64,000 nucleotides of DNA from Pyrocephalus nanus (taxonomy: Eukaryota; Chordata; Aves; Passeriformes; Tyrannidae). Position 1 is the first letter of the stretch; every line of letters starts with the position of its first letter. The notes under the pieces are model-generated. The model did no database searches, was not told the DNA's origin, and saw only the letters and a program-made list of their open reading frames with translations. The DNA is taken from assembly GCA_038380795.1 (NCBI GenBank), contig CM076266.1, forward strand, positions 16,404,145 to 16,468,144. Direction: 5' to 3'. The position numbers and the translations under genes are program-made. This document shows, one piece after another, positions 11,456-24,425 of the stretch.

Positions 11456-14400
11456 AAAAAGCTTAACCATAATTCTGACAGAATTTGTGCAATTTCATCT
11501 TTTCATCTTCCAGTCATTTTGTGTGCTTATGATTGTCTCTTCAGATTTAAAAACCTTTTGTCAAATTTTTGCTTCCCCTTTAGATACCTGGAGATAAATA
11601 GATATAAGAGACAGAAGATATTTATTCCCTCTTGATTCCAGTCACACCTGTGGCTCATCACTGCACTGTCATTATTTTCTTGTTGAGTTCTTAGATGAAC
11701 AACTTTGCAATGGTAAAAATGCTAGTTTGCATCTGACTTAGCAATCCAGATCAGCCTGTCACTGGTTTGCTCCCTTCATTACATGCCATCTTCATAACCT
11801 GGTCCATGAGTCACCATTATGTTACATCAACATTATATCAACTTACTAAAAAAACCCCCTCATTTGTCAGAAATGATGACACTTACAGTCTCTGCCAAAG
11901 CTCTAATCTGTATAACAAGTGTTTGCAAAATTTATCCCCCCATACACGTCTGCTGAGAGACTGGCAGGCTTCACACAGATTTTCATGTTTTCTGACAGTT
12001 GGGTTCTGCAGAAGAAGCGTTTGAAGCCTGCATGCACCCAGCTGAGAAGTTTCATTTGAATGCAGAGGGGAAAAAAGTTCAATTTAGATGAAAGATTTCT
12101 ATCTTTGACAGACTTAATAGAATTGAAACATGAGTGTTTCTCAGAACTGACATTTCTGCACTGAACTAGACAAGGCTGAAGAAAGCGCAAAATACAAATA
12201 TTTTTTAACAAAAGTCTGTTTAAAATCTGAATTTGTTTCACAGATATCCTCATTTAGTGTCAGAGATGCTTTCCGTTGAGGGCTTTTCAATTTGCTCTAA
12301 TTCCATGCTATCTTATGGCAATGCAGGCTATGCCACTAGAATAATTGCAGAATTCCTTTTATTTCAAAATAATGACACACACACACACGAAGTTTGAAAC
12401 ATTGGAATCTGCTTAGTGGAAAACACTGAAAATACAAAAGATGTGAAATATCAAGTGCGTTTACATTTAGGCATTGACTTTTCACAAACAACTTCTAGTG
12501 ATTCCTCTAACTCATTCTGTACCTCACTGACTCATGTCTTGCAGGCTGTGTTAACACTATATTGCTACGTTGTAGTTTAAATTCAGTCTATTGAAGAGCA
12601 AAGGGGGTGGAAAAACATGTTAGTTACCTTTCATTGGGGATTTTCACTATTTTTATACCAAAAAATGGAGACTATGAAGTCTTCCTAAAAATCACCAATT
12701 ACCTTCCTAGCTGTATAACGACAGAGAGGACAAATCCTTCTGGTCTTAGCAGAGGCTGGGTGATATCCAACACACACCAAAAGATGGATGAAAACAAAAT
12801 ACATTGCCTCCCAATTTTAGAAAGCAGTGTGGGACTACAGGGTAGCAAGATGAAAAAAGAATGAAGCAATGTTTTCCTATACTAGGAAATTACAAAACAT
12901 AAAGAGAAAACAGTTGTGCAGAAAAGCTTTAAAATGTATTCAAAATAAAGCAAATAGACAAGTGAGTATTTTTTTTTCCTTAAGTCGCAAACATTCTTTT
13001 TAAAGCCTTGCAAACCAAGGCTTTTGTTCATCTGTGTATACTTACAGATTAGTTTCTCTCCACTCTTCAAGTGTTGTTTACTTAGATCTTCATTTTATGC
13101 AAGCTCTAAGAACAAAAAGCAAAAGAACTGATATTTGAAAGAGTTATTGCCTTACTTCCTTCTTTGAGCCTGTGACAGAACATTAACCTTGAGGCTCAAC
13201 AATGTGAGGGCAGGGCTGCCTATGAGTACACAACCTTGAGAAGATTTTTAGTTGCATCAGAAGATCCCTTAACTTGCAGCTACTTCTGCCTCCCATTTAT
13301 GAACAGTCACATTATATTTCTGACTAAAATGATAAAGCATACACACAGATGTGAGCCCCACAAGTCACAAAGACACTTGTTTGCAAAAACTATTCCCCAG
13401 AGCTGAGGGGATGATCTGAAAGAGTGTTTTGAGAAAACAGGGTAGGACAAGACCAAAATATGATCTAGATTGTAACTGTGGTGTGGGTTTGGATGTGGTT
13501 AGAGACACCAAAGTGTAAGGGATGAAATAAAGCTCACCCTTCATCCCAGTACTACATCTTGGCCCTGCTTTCTGCCAAGATTTCAGCTCAGTATCTGGAC
13601 CTCGGTGCATGGTGCCATCACTATACCTGTACTGTGCTAACCAAAAGAAACTATCCACTTTACTAAAAAAGATTAACCATGCCAGTATCAAAGCCTCATC
13701 AGTAGTGACAGTTGCTGTGTGGTGTGTGTGGTAAAAGATGTCTCACTGCAGGACTGAGTCTCTGTGAGGAGTCTGTGCAAGGTCAGTTTTGCTCTCCTGC
13801 GGGCTCAATGTATTTCTGTCAGAACACACCACTATGTTTGAGTATAATTGTTTTGAAAGCAGTAGTGTTGACAGACAACCTTTACATATATTCTTACACA
13901 AGAACATTTTAACTGACTACATCCTGTTGCTTCACATCTGGTTAAAAAAACACAAGGGAAGTACTGTTCTGTGGTACTTCACAACAGTCTGGTGTGTGAT
14001 AGAGATTGTCTTTTTGCATTTTGCAATTCTAACAGTGGCTGACAGTTAAAGAACTGTTCATATAATATTAAAAAGTGATCATAATGATAATTCTTAGCTC
14101 TTACCTAGTACCCTTCTGTAGCAAATCTCAAAGTCTGCTAAAAGGCATTACATACTACTCTCCCTGTGACAAAGCTAAAAAGCTGAAAACCCTGTGTCAA
14201 AGCGAGATCTATAGCTGATATATCCTTAAACCAAGACCTATGCCTTCCTAAATTAGCCATGTTTTCTTGATTTCTTCTAGATCTTGTTCTAGAATGAATA
14301 CATCCCAACTATTAGTGGAAAGAAAGCTAAGGTATCTTAAAGACCTTCAGGTAGTATCTGTATGTGGGTTTTTAAGTTATATATTATTATTGATACATAT

Positions 14401-17400
14401 AAGAAGTTAATACACCATTAAATATAAATTAAAACATGTCTAATATTGATACGTATTGTTTATGTAATATAGTAATTACATAACATACTAGTTATATAGT
14501 TTTGTTGATAAATAACATAGTTGTTTTCCCAAGCAGTCATCACAAATGGAGTTTTCTAGATTGACTTCTTTCTATATATTTGCCATTGGCAAATCTTCAA
14601 TCCTTTAATCCGTGATTAAACCAGAGTACGGTCTGGGACAGACACCCTAATTATCTTTGGTGGTCTTTATTTTCATAGTTAGTGTCAAGCTCTAAGTAGG
14701 TTTAGAATGCTTAATATATATGATTGCAATTCATTTTCTCTGCTAAATTGAGGGAATTTTGCAATAGCATATATAATGGATTCCAGGCTGGTATGTTTAG
14801 ATTTTTGACAGCAATGTACTGAGCTGGTGGCAGAATGTGATCATTTTAGAGCATCACCAGTTGCATTTAAACACTGATCCTAGAAATAAATGTATTTTGT
14901 AAGTTTTGAGTAATTGCTGATGTTTTTAGCAGTGCCCTAAAAATCTAGAAGTGTGATAGTGTGTTTGCACAGTACCATTGTATTACTTGGATTAGACTAT
15001 CAGTTTGAGTTTGCATTATAGCAACAGTTTCATGGGCCAAGGTTGTTTAACAAGAGATGAGAGTCTGGGTCAGATTTCAAGGACTACTTGTCCTGAGCTC
15101 TGATTAGCATCTAGGTACCTTTACTCTGGGTTATGTGAAAAGTCCTTGAGAAAAGAGAACTGTCTCCTTTATGCTCAGGCATAATACATGATGTTGTGAT
15201 TTTTCAGCTATTCCAAACCCAGAGTTGCACACAGAATAACCATGGCAACACAGGTGTTTTGGATTTCTACATTTATTGTGCTAAGACTCAAGGATTTGGA
15301 GGGCTAATTCAGAAGTGGACTCTATAAGGTGGTAGAAAGTATGCAGGTGCGGTGACTGGGTCTCCTCTCTTTCACTTATGTAGGTGACAGACAGCAAAAA
15401 ATAGCATCCACCTGAATGCCTTAAATTCACTGTGCATAACCTGGCTCATAGCTGTGGATAAAGCTTGAGTGTCAGTCCTGAAAACACTGAACTGATGTGG
15501 AAAACTAAGAATCGGGGAGAGCACTGTCCACTGTATTTTGTGCTCCTTACAAAAAGCCCAGATCTGTTCAGAGGCCCTCCTAGTACCAGCTAAGGGCCTG
15601 GTCCTAATACATAAGACTGCTAATCAGTTATTAAGATGCAATTGTGACAGGTTATTTGCAATTTATTATTAACTAATAGATCAGCTGATAATATGAAGAA
15701 TTGAAAGGCAGTCTGTAATCAGAGTAACTTTTAGCTTTTATCAACAAAATCATATTTTTTACTGTTATTTCTAGCATGCATTACTATTTCAAGCACCTCA
15801 GTAGAAAGATATTAATTATATACAAGAGGAAAAACATTCAGTATCAATACCAGAAAAAAAAAACAAAAACATTTTGTAGATAATAGGATTTTTTTTAATG
15901 TCTCTATTTGGGTTCTGAAGCAGTTGTGATTTGTAGCTGTCACCCAGCCAGTGCAAAGTGTCCTTTGAGTGAAAAATACTGCCTGTGACACATCTGAGAG
16001 AACATTTTAGAAAAGTATAGGGAGGAAAATGTGACGTGCAATTCCTTGTTTCACACACCTTTGCACAGCAGAGTTATAAACTCACGCTTCTCTGAAAAGT
16101 GAGAATACATCTGGTGGCCTCCTCCTAGTTTCTTTTTCTAATTTAGGTGGAAAACCACTCACTTTGTAAGTTACTATCCCTGGGCATTACTACTCAAAAT
16201 TTTTGCTTAAAAGTACCTGAGGAAAAGTGGTGTGGAGAAAGTCTGTTTCCCCTTCAGTTTATTTCACTGCCTTTTCCTCCTATGGAAATGTCAAAATTCG
16301 ACCTCATTCCATGTTGAAGTATAGCATATCAATAAAATCACCTCAAATGTTTATTAAGGTCCTACCAGAATCCAGGTCTTTCAACAGAAAAGTACTGAAA
16401 ACCAAGCAAAACCTAAGTTCACATCAAAATCCTGTGTATTTTTAATTTGGCAATATGTGTGGGAGTGATCCCAGATCTAGAAAGCAGCTGTTTTAAACAC
16501 TAATAGCACTAGTAATTTGCCCAGCTGTCCTCATACCTCCTTCTCTTTTCTACTTTGCTTTAGCTTCAGTGTTTATCACTGTGGACAGGAGGAGGAATCA
16601 GAACTCAATACAAAAGGTATCTGTTCAGATTAAATGGACCTTTTTGAGTAGCTATCTTACTTATATTAACAACTGCACATTTCTAGCAGTATATCACCAG
16701 CTTGAGTGTTACCTTGTTCTGCAGGATTTTACTAGTTTATACCTGTTGCAAGCCAGCAGGTTTTTCAGGGGATGTGCCTTTCATCAGGAATCCAGCACAG
16801 CAATTCACTCATTATGGGAGTTTTTTCTAAACCAGGATGAAAAAAAAAAATGTAGGGGGAGCTGATTGACAAGGAGATGCATTACTCCTGCCATAAGGAT
16901 GACATTAGATTGCAGAGAATGAAACTGTATATGCGGCACCATGCTGATTCTATATGCACATATGCCTTTTCCAAAAAAAAAAAAAAATCCTTTCCTTCAC
17001 CTTGAAAAGACAGTGCTCATCCTAAAATTTATTTGAACTCCATACTAGCCTCTCACTAATTGCCTGTTGAGGTAGGCAGAGTGTTGTAAGAAAGAACGTA
17101 TTTTTAAAAAAGATTACAGCACAAGTCTATTGCTGCTCGCTCTCAAAATATTTACTGCAATTCGTAATAATGTTTTATTTTCAGATTGTTTATTTCATTT
17201 GCTTTCTGACGGCATAGGTAATGCAAACTCTATCATCAGATGCATGGAAAAAGTAATTTTACTAATGATCACCTTCATGCTGAATATACTCATATAGATA
17301 TTTATAAAATTTAGTATGCTAAAGAGTGATGTCTGTGTCAGCAGAGGAACAAACCTCCCTGCATTAATCTAAGAGTGTCTGCCTCAGAGCAGCACAAAAA

Positions 17401-18411
17401 GCAAAGCTTGATGCCAGTGCTGATCAAATGGTAAAGAAGATGCTTTCCTCCCTTAGCATAAGCACAATGAAAAACACGTGACTTTGCTACTACAGGTGGG
17501 TTAGAGAGGAATTCAGGGTTCCTTCTATCTCTCTCAGAAATTAATATACTGAAAGGGAATTGTTCCACACTGCATTCATAAAGTGCACTGGTTTGCAAGA
17601 GCCTTTCCTGATCAGCACAGCTAAAGACTGCATAACTGAGTCAGGTGCTGTATGCACGCAAGTGCTCTGTTACATCAAATTGTTGGGGCTGAAATGGTTC
17701 ACTTTGCTACTAAATCTGGAGGTTTCCATTCTGAGCAAAAGATAAGCATTTGTGTTAAATTGAGATCTTCAATGCACTTGGCAAAGTGTGAAACCGATTG
17801 TGTTAGCAATAAGATCATTACTGACCCATTTTTTAAGACTTTTACCTATTTGAAGTTCAGCTGAAATATTTAAGGATGCAGCTACACACTCCAGCCAGGA
17901 GCAATTGTAGAAACACCTATGGTAAACCCTGTGTTCTGGGCTGTGGGAAGAATAGCCACACCTGCCCTTTGTTCCACCATCCTCCTAAGGTGCGTTCTCT
18001 TTGCTTCTCTCCCCATTTTGTTGACACAGGAGTCCACAGAAAATCTTGGCACATGCTGTTTGTGAACATGGTGCTGTTTTGCCAGCCCGAATATGCTTAT
18101 TTGGTTTTGGAGTGCCCTGTGCTGTGGTGTTGTAGTGGGTCTATTCTTGGTTGGTCTTTTTATAGACCTATCTATAAAAAATAGAACTGCAAACAACAAA
18201 TTATCAAATAGCTTCCCTTTCTAACTTCCTTCTTCTCATTTCATCCAGGCTATTTGATGTTCTGTACACCTTCCTTATCACTTGAAAGGATAAGTGCCCA
18301 ATATTTTATATCATTATTCACTATAGCTCTTATGAACTCTTATAGCTGAAGACACACTGACAAGACATTCCTTTGTGATATCATCAGCCCTGCATGATAG
18401 ATGCACAGGTA
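11456..18411. other. Long intergenic stretch, no gene recognised
   Basis: About 7 kb, AT-rich, with a short (AC)7 at about 12376 and an A run near 16974-16987. No recognisable exon, CR1 copy or RNA gene was found. Several AT-rich blocks (14350-14530) are low in complexity. This may contain noncoding regulatory DNA, which the sequence alone does not reveal to me. Confidence 0.4.
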
Positions 18412-18430
18412 AAAAGAAAAAGAAAAAAAA

Positions 18431-18462
<32 letters not shown>

Positions 18463-18471
18463 AAAAAAAAG
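18412..18471. repeat. (GAAA)n microsatellite
   Basis: Purine-only tract of about 60 bases with roughly eight uninterrupted GAAA units flanked by A runs. Confidence 0.95.
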
Positions 18472-19678
18472 TAAAATCCACACAGAGTTAGTGAGGCATG
18501 GTGAAGACCCAAAAAGCACAAATGTAAATTGGTACAACAGTGAATGGAGTAGGGAATACCCTGAGCAGGTATGAGCTCTGGTTCCAAAGCAAAATGGTGG
18601 CACGACCTTTAGCTTCTTAGCAGGATTTGTTCGATGGCTTGCAGTAACCTGCCTCTTTAGCACCACTGCTTCTGGTTCCCAGGTTAGCCCATTAAGCACT
18701 AATTTGAATACATCTTCACAGAAAAGAAAACCCCAAAATAGCTTTCCTCTTGATACCACTAATGCAAAGAATTTTGGGAGAATGCAGTTAATGTGTTTAA
18801 TTGTGCTAATGAAATGGAAATGAGAAGGATCAACTCACTGAGGAGAGATTTCCATTGTTACCTTTCTTTTCTCTCTGCACCATCAAATCATCACTGAAAA
18901 TGATTGAATGATTTCTACAGCTCTCATGGTGATAGATTTACTGCTAAGTATCTTTAGCACAATCTAAAGTGCAGATAAATCAATGCCTATATTGTATCCA
19001 GTCCAGATTTTCCTTATGTCTCTTACTTTGGCTAAAGCTCTTTTCCCCTTAATTTCACTCAAGAAGAAAGATTTCACTCTGTTCAGTGAGCTGATAATAA
19101 AATAATGAATTCTGTATCAAAAACTATCTCCACTTAATTTTCAGATTCAGTTATCCCTATCAAGTTAGTGGGCATCTGAGCTCACTGTATTCCCAAACCT
19201 AAGATTATCCTCAGATGAACCTAATTTCAGCTGTTTAACAGAGATCTCTTATCGGTTAGGAAGAAGTTCATTAGACTGGTGAAAAATTCCAGCATTATAT
19301 TTGCTATGCTTTTTTCTGAAGTTTTTTTTTTTTCCCTGGCCTTTTTTGTTTCAGATCCAGAAGCAGCTTGCACATGTTCTTCTAGGGGTAAAATGGTAGA
19401 AGTCATGCAGTCTTTCTGTATGGCACTGGCATTGTGAACTTGAGGTATGTGTGCAATTCAGAACACAATGCTCCTTAGAAATATCTAAGCTAGCTTTAAA
19501 TAAGTAGTTGGTGATAAATCTGTGCTGGTGTGACACTCCCTCTAGTCAAATTTATTCCAGTTTTCTAGGCTTAAAGGCTTCATCACTTCAATTAGCTCCT
19601 CCAGAGCTAATTTTCATACCCCTGCACGATACCGCTGAAAGTCATGTGCACATCCCAGTCTGTGTCTTGTGACTGTTG
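18472..19678. other. Intergenic, no gene recognised
   Basis: A T run lies at about 19321-19333. No coding exon or repeat family recognised. Confidence 0.4.
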
Positions 19679-19679
19679 A

Positions 19680-20010
19680 ATCTTAAAAACATCCAGGTTG
19701 GCAGGGACCTCCAAAGATTTTACAGTCAAACCTTCCTGTTGAAAGCAGGAATATAGTCAGAATTATCCAGCGTTGCATCAAGCTGAGCCTTGAATATTTC
19801 CAACAGCGGAGATTCTGTAGCCTGAATTTTTCAGTCAGTGTCTGCCTTGGACAAGGAAGACAGAATTTGGACACAACATCCCAGGTGTGGCCAAACAGGT
19901 GGTAAGTGGAGTGGAATAATCACACCCTTGACCTGCTGGCTGTGGTCCTTGACCTGCTGACTCGGCTCTTGCTGATGCAGCCCGCGACAAGGTTTCATTT
20001 AATTGCTGAT
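19680..20010 (-). mobile_element. CR1 LINE fragment, old, minus strand
   Basis: Read on the plus strand it follows the antisense CR1 3' region: ggttggcagggacctcc near the start, the block ending in ggatgtt/ccaggtgtggcc in the middle, and tcacacccttgacctgctgg then gctgatgcagccc near the end. A short local duplication of cttgacctgctg occurs at 19927-19958. Heavily diverged, with deletions against a typical CR1. Confidence 0.75.
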
Positions 20011-22435
20011 CTGTGTGAGTGTCTGAGAGCCTCAGGGATGGTGTATAAAAACACCAAAATTAAGGCAGACCTGGCAACACTCTATGAGGGGACCTTGTGA
20101 TGCTCAGCATCTGAGCTGATTCTGAAAAATTTACTCATCAGTATCAAAGCCTATGATAAAGCCAGTAGAAGCACTATGGAAAATTCCTTCCTAATTTTTG
20201 TTTAAAGATTGTTTGTCAAAAGCAATAACACTTGTTCTTTCTGATTTATATTCTCTTCTAATAAATTAAATTTCAGAAAGGATTATGAAACTGCGGATGC
20301 TATTGTAAAAGGAGAGCAGGGGCCCTTTCTGCAATGCTGACTCCCAAAATACACTTTTAACTACCTTCTGCTTTTCTTCCATTGATTTCACAAAATCTGA
20401 TGTTCACAACTGCTGAAGTGGACTAAAAACTCTTAGCACTTTTAAATTTCAGCCTGTCATATTTCTTCCCAGCTTTGCTTTAAGCTTACCTCTCACCAGG
20501 AACTGTTAAGCTTCATTCAGATCTGCAGCCTTCTCAGTTGAGTTTAATAATATTTCCCTTCTCCTCCCAAGGGTGAGGGGTGAAATATTCCTTTCTGCAT
20601 GTCTGTCTCCAGTACTTCTGCTGCATACCTTTGCAGCACTTACCTAACTGCTCTCCAGCAGCATAGCAAGAGACTTGCCTCGCTCTGTGAAACTCCTGGA
20701 CTTTGCAGAGAAGTGCTCCTGAGGAACTGCAACTGCAGCACAGCTCTGTCTGCTTCCTCAAGTGTCACCCATGGCTCATAAACCACAAAGAGCTGACAAA
20801 CACGATTGGACCAGTTGTTATCATGTCACTTATGAAAGTTTATTGATGCGGATGTGTTTGGGGGTGTTATTTATTCTTCTTCTGGTCAAAGCATGTTAAG
20901 TATTTTCAATTATTGCAAAATGTACCTGCTTGCAAGTGGTTATATGTGCAAAAAAGATGACTAAACAGACTGAAAGGGAATATCACATGTAGGACTACGT
21001 GTTTGTAGTCATGTGTGTGGATATATGTAGTTATCAGTGTTTCACTACTGTGGTACGAAGGCCACTCAGCCTCTCAGCAGCATTTGCTCAGTTGCTCAGA
21101 TAACACCTGAGAAGTGAATATATTGATCTGAGAGCCCTCTCAGGACCATTCCTCATGACGTGGTGGTAAAATATATAGTGGTAGCAACCCTGAGACTGGG
21201 CAGCCTTCAAGGATGAAAGCTTTCTGGTCCTCCTGAAATGCTTCTGTCTTGTTATCAAACAGTAGTCTTCCAGAGAGATGTGAGTATCCACTCTGCGTGT
21301 GCTTTTTGTATACTGTGGTCTTTTTAAAAATGAAAAATATAGCCTCAAACTTTTTATAAATGAAGAGGATAAGGCATGTGGAAAGAAGAAAGTGTGGCAG
21401 GGATTTGGTATGAGGTATTACTGTCCTCTTTATAATGCACTGTTGGCTCTATTCTTAATTGTATCCAATTTATATATTTGCTACCTGAAATCTGTCAGAG
21501 CAACACAGGTACATGCAAAGGTGCTATTATTCCTTCACTCCATTTAATTTCAAAACATCGTTCTCTATCAGTGGAACAACAGAATAGCTGCTAAACTTGG
21601 CCAGGCAACAAGTAGCAGAGTAGGAAAAACTTATATTTAATTTCAAAATCTTGAAGTTACATTCCCAGGAGCTCCAACATGAATAATAAGTGTTCAGAAT
21701 AAGGATGCTCTCTTTCTTTTAAATTAAGGGCATATGCTTGGGGACTTCTAAATCCAAAAGCTCATTAAATGTTCTGTCCTATCCCTATGTTAAGATTCTA
21801 CAAGATAAAAAGCATTAGTTAAAGAAAATTCAATACCTTTCCTACCAATGTCTCTTTTCAGGGTTTACTAAGGAAATTGTTGCTCCAATAACTGGTTGAG
21901 TTTAGAAAATATTCTTGTAAGATTTTAGTAATCTGCAGTAGACATAGTACTACCTTTCATCAAATAAAAAGTACAGCAATATTTTCCACTACACCCAAAA
22001 GGAAAAATTAAAAACAGTGCTGAATTTGACTTGGCAGCGTAATAGCCTACTAGTCCTATATTACATGATATGAAGGTAGAGCATAAAAGACTTCAGACAA
22101 TTTCTTCAGAGTTACTTAGCAAATCTGCTACTGAATCAGAATGCGACTACTTTTCACCTAATGCTGTGTCTCATGCTTTAACATATAGGCTGTATTTTGC
22201 CTTTCAGTAACAATGAGGAAGGCTTCCAGAACAAAATTTCTGACATTAACCTGTGAAATCCAGTAACCTCACTGTTGCCTCAAGCTAAAAGTGGCTGTAA
22301 GTTTTTAAGAAGCTGCTCATCCTCAGCACTTATATGAGATTAACTCTTAGAGAAGTAAAGTTGCACTTTCCCTGGGAATGTAGGTCTATCCATTTTTTTT
22401 CAAGACTGATCTATTTGCAGAGTCCTAGGACATAG
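20011..22435. other. Intergenic, no gene recognised
   Basis: No splice-supported exon, repeat family or RNA gene recognised in about 2.4 kb. Confidence 0.4.
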
Positions 22436-22779
22436 GATAGGGACTTCTGGAGATCATCTGTTCTAACTCATCAGCCAGCTTATGTCAGGTTTCTCAGTGC
22501 CTGGTCCAGTAGAGTTTGACTATCTAAGAGATGGAGATCACATAGTCTACAGGCCCTAGTTTCAATGTCTGACCACACTCATATTGTGAATGTTTTCTTC
22601 ATAATATCTAACTGGAATTTCCCATGCTGCGCCTTAAATCCGTTTCATCTTTTTCCATAGATATTGACCTCTGGAAACCATGCACATCCATATTTTTCTA
22701 CTATCTCTCATGAAGCAGTTGCAGAGAGTGATAAGATCTGCCTGTGAATTTGGTAATGCAGCCCAGGGTGTGATTGGTC
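22436..22779 (-). mobile_element. Older CR1 LINE, minus strand, left part
   Basis: The plus strand reads as the reverse complement of a CR1 3' region: gatcatctgttctaactcat, then ataatatctaactggaattt and ccatgctgcgcc, then gtaatgcagcccagggtgtg. The element breaks off at a poly(T) run and a plus-strand CR1, and resumes at about 23727 with the next expected CR1 sequence (ttggctgcc...), so both parts are one element interrupted by an insertion. Confidence 0.8.
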
Positions 22780-22802
22780 TTTTTTTTTTTTTTTTTTTTT
22801 TT
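22780..22802. repeat. Poly(T) run at a CR1 junction
   Basis: An uninterrupted run of 23 T lies exactly between the older minus-strand CR1 and the truncated 5' end of the nested plus-strand CR1. CR1 elements do not normally carry poly(A) or poly(T) at this end. Confidence 0.9.
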
Positions 22803-23728
22803 CATTCTCATTAATGACACAGACAAAGGGACGCTCAGCAAATTTGCAGATGACACCAAGCTGAGTGGTGCAGTTGACACACCTGAAGGATGGGATGCCA
22901 TCCAGACGGACCTGGACAGAGTTGAGAAGTGGGTCCATGGGAATCTCATGAGGATTAAAAAGACCAAGTGCAAGGTGCAGCACCTGGGTATGGGCAACTC
23001 CCGGTATCAATACAGGCTGGGGGATGAGCAGGTCTAGAGTAGCCCTACTGAGAAGGAGTTTGGGGTGCTGGTGGTTAAGAGGCTGGACATGACCCAGCAA
23101 TGTGCACTCACAACCCAGAAAGCCAGTTATGTCCTGTGTTGCATCCAAAGATCTGTGGCCAGAAGGTGAAGGAAGATGATTCTGCCCATCCGCTCTGCTC
23201 TGGTGAGACCCCACATGGAATCCTGCATCCAGCTCTGGGGTTCCCAACACAGGAAAGACACAGACCTGTTGCAGCAAGTCTGAAGAGATGTAGCACCTCT
23301 CCTGTGAAGAGAGGCTAAGAGAATTGGGTTTGTTCAGCCTGGAAAAGAGAAGGCTTCAGGTTGACCCAGCTGCAGCCTTCCTGTACCTAAAGGGAGTCTA
23401 CAAGAAAGCTGGAGAGGGACTTTTCACAACAGCATGTAGTGACAGGACAAGGGGGAATGGGTTTAAATTGAAAGATGGTAGGTTTGATTAGATATTAGAT
23501 ATTAGGAAGAAGTTGCTTACTGAGAGAGTGGAACAGGTTGCCGGGGGAAGTTGTGGATGCCCCATCCCTGGAAGTGTTTAAGGCCAGGATGGATGGAGCT
23601 CCAAGAAACTTGATCTAGTGAAGGGTGTCCCTGCCCATGGGCAGGAGGGTTGAAAACAGATGACCCTTAAGGTCCCTTCCATCCCAGGCTATTCTGTGAT
23701 TCTATGACTCTATGGTTCTATGATTCTT
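22803..23728 (+). mobile_element. CR1 LINE nested in an older CR1
   Basis: About 925 bases of a 5'-truncated CR1. The first 230 bases stay open and encode the end of the reverse-transcriptase palm, including the catalytic FADD motif (in [10 protein letters not shown]), then the thumb region ([19 protein letters not shown]). Stops and frameshifts follow (first in-frame TAG at 23035-23037), then the 3' UTR, ending in three imperfect ATTCTATG-type units (23692-23728). It splits an opposite-strand CR1, so it inserted later. It cannot encode an active enzyme. Confidence 0.92.
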
Positions 23729-24425
23729 GGCTGCCAGGCCTCACGTTCAACTTCTCTAGCAAGTGCCCACTGGTTCTTTTCTGCAAACTTGTTTTCTATA
23801 TAGGCAGTGTCCAGCCCCTACTGTTTCTAGGGCTTATTCTCTCCCAGCTGCAGAGCTTTGCATTTGCTTTTGCTGACTCTCAAAGTTCCTGTGGGCTATT
23901 TTTCCAGCTTCTCCGGGTACTCCTGAATGCCCTTTATCTCTGCTCTTGAGTGTACCAGCCACATGCACTAATTTGACATCATCCTCCAACTGACTGAGAG
24001 CGTACTCCATCCCATCAGCTAGACCATAAATACATCTTCAGTATTTTTGAGCTCCAGATCAGATGAGAAATGCTGCTATCAACTTGCTGTCAGTTGAACT
24101 TCATACTATATATCCAAACCTCTTGAATCTAGTCAGCCAGCCACTGTTCCACCCAACTTCCTGTCATCCACCTAAGCCACGTCTCACCAATTTGGTTATA
24201 AAAGTACCACAGGAATAGTATGGACCATACAATAGTCATACAATAGTATGGTTACTACACAGTCAAAGGTGTTGCTAAAGTCAAAGTATACAACATCCAC
24301 TGCTTCCCCCTCATCCACAGAGCCTGACAGAACTTCAGAGAAGGCAATATGCTGGTCAGGAAGGATTTACCCTCAGTCAGTCCTTTCTGACTGTTTCAAA
24401 TCCCCTCATCTTTTGTGACATGTGT
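23727..24425 (-). mobile_element. Older CR1 LINE, minus strand, right part
   Basis: Continuation of the element at 22436-22779. The plus strand reads as antisense CR1 coding region: cagctgcagagctttgcattt, then tttgacatcatcctccaact, then caccaatttggttata and gttgctaaagtcaaagtata, then catccacagagcc. The order and spacing follow the CR1 reverse-transcriptase gene read backwards. There is a short local repeat (catacaatag twice, 24228-24250). No intact frame. Confidence 0.85.

Noticed and set aside
14350..14530. AT-rich block as a possible matrix attachment site or origin
   Set aside because: Only base composition supports it; there is no specific motif.
22708..23277. 189-codon minus-strand open frame
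   Set aside because: It is antisense to the nested CR1, and its Lys run is the poly(T) tract read backwards.
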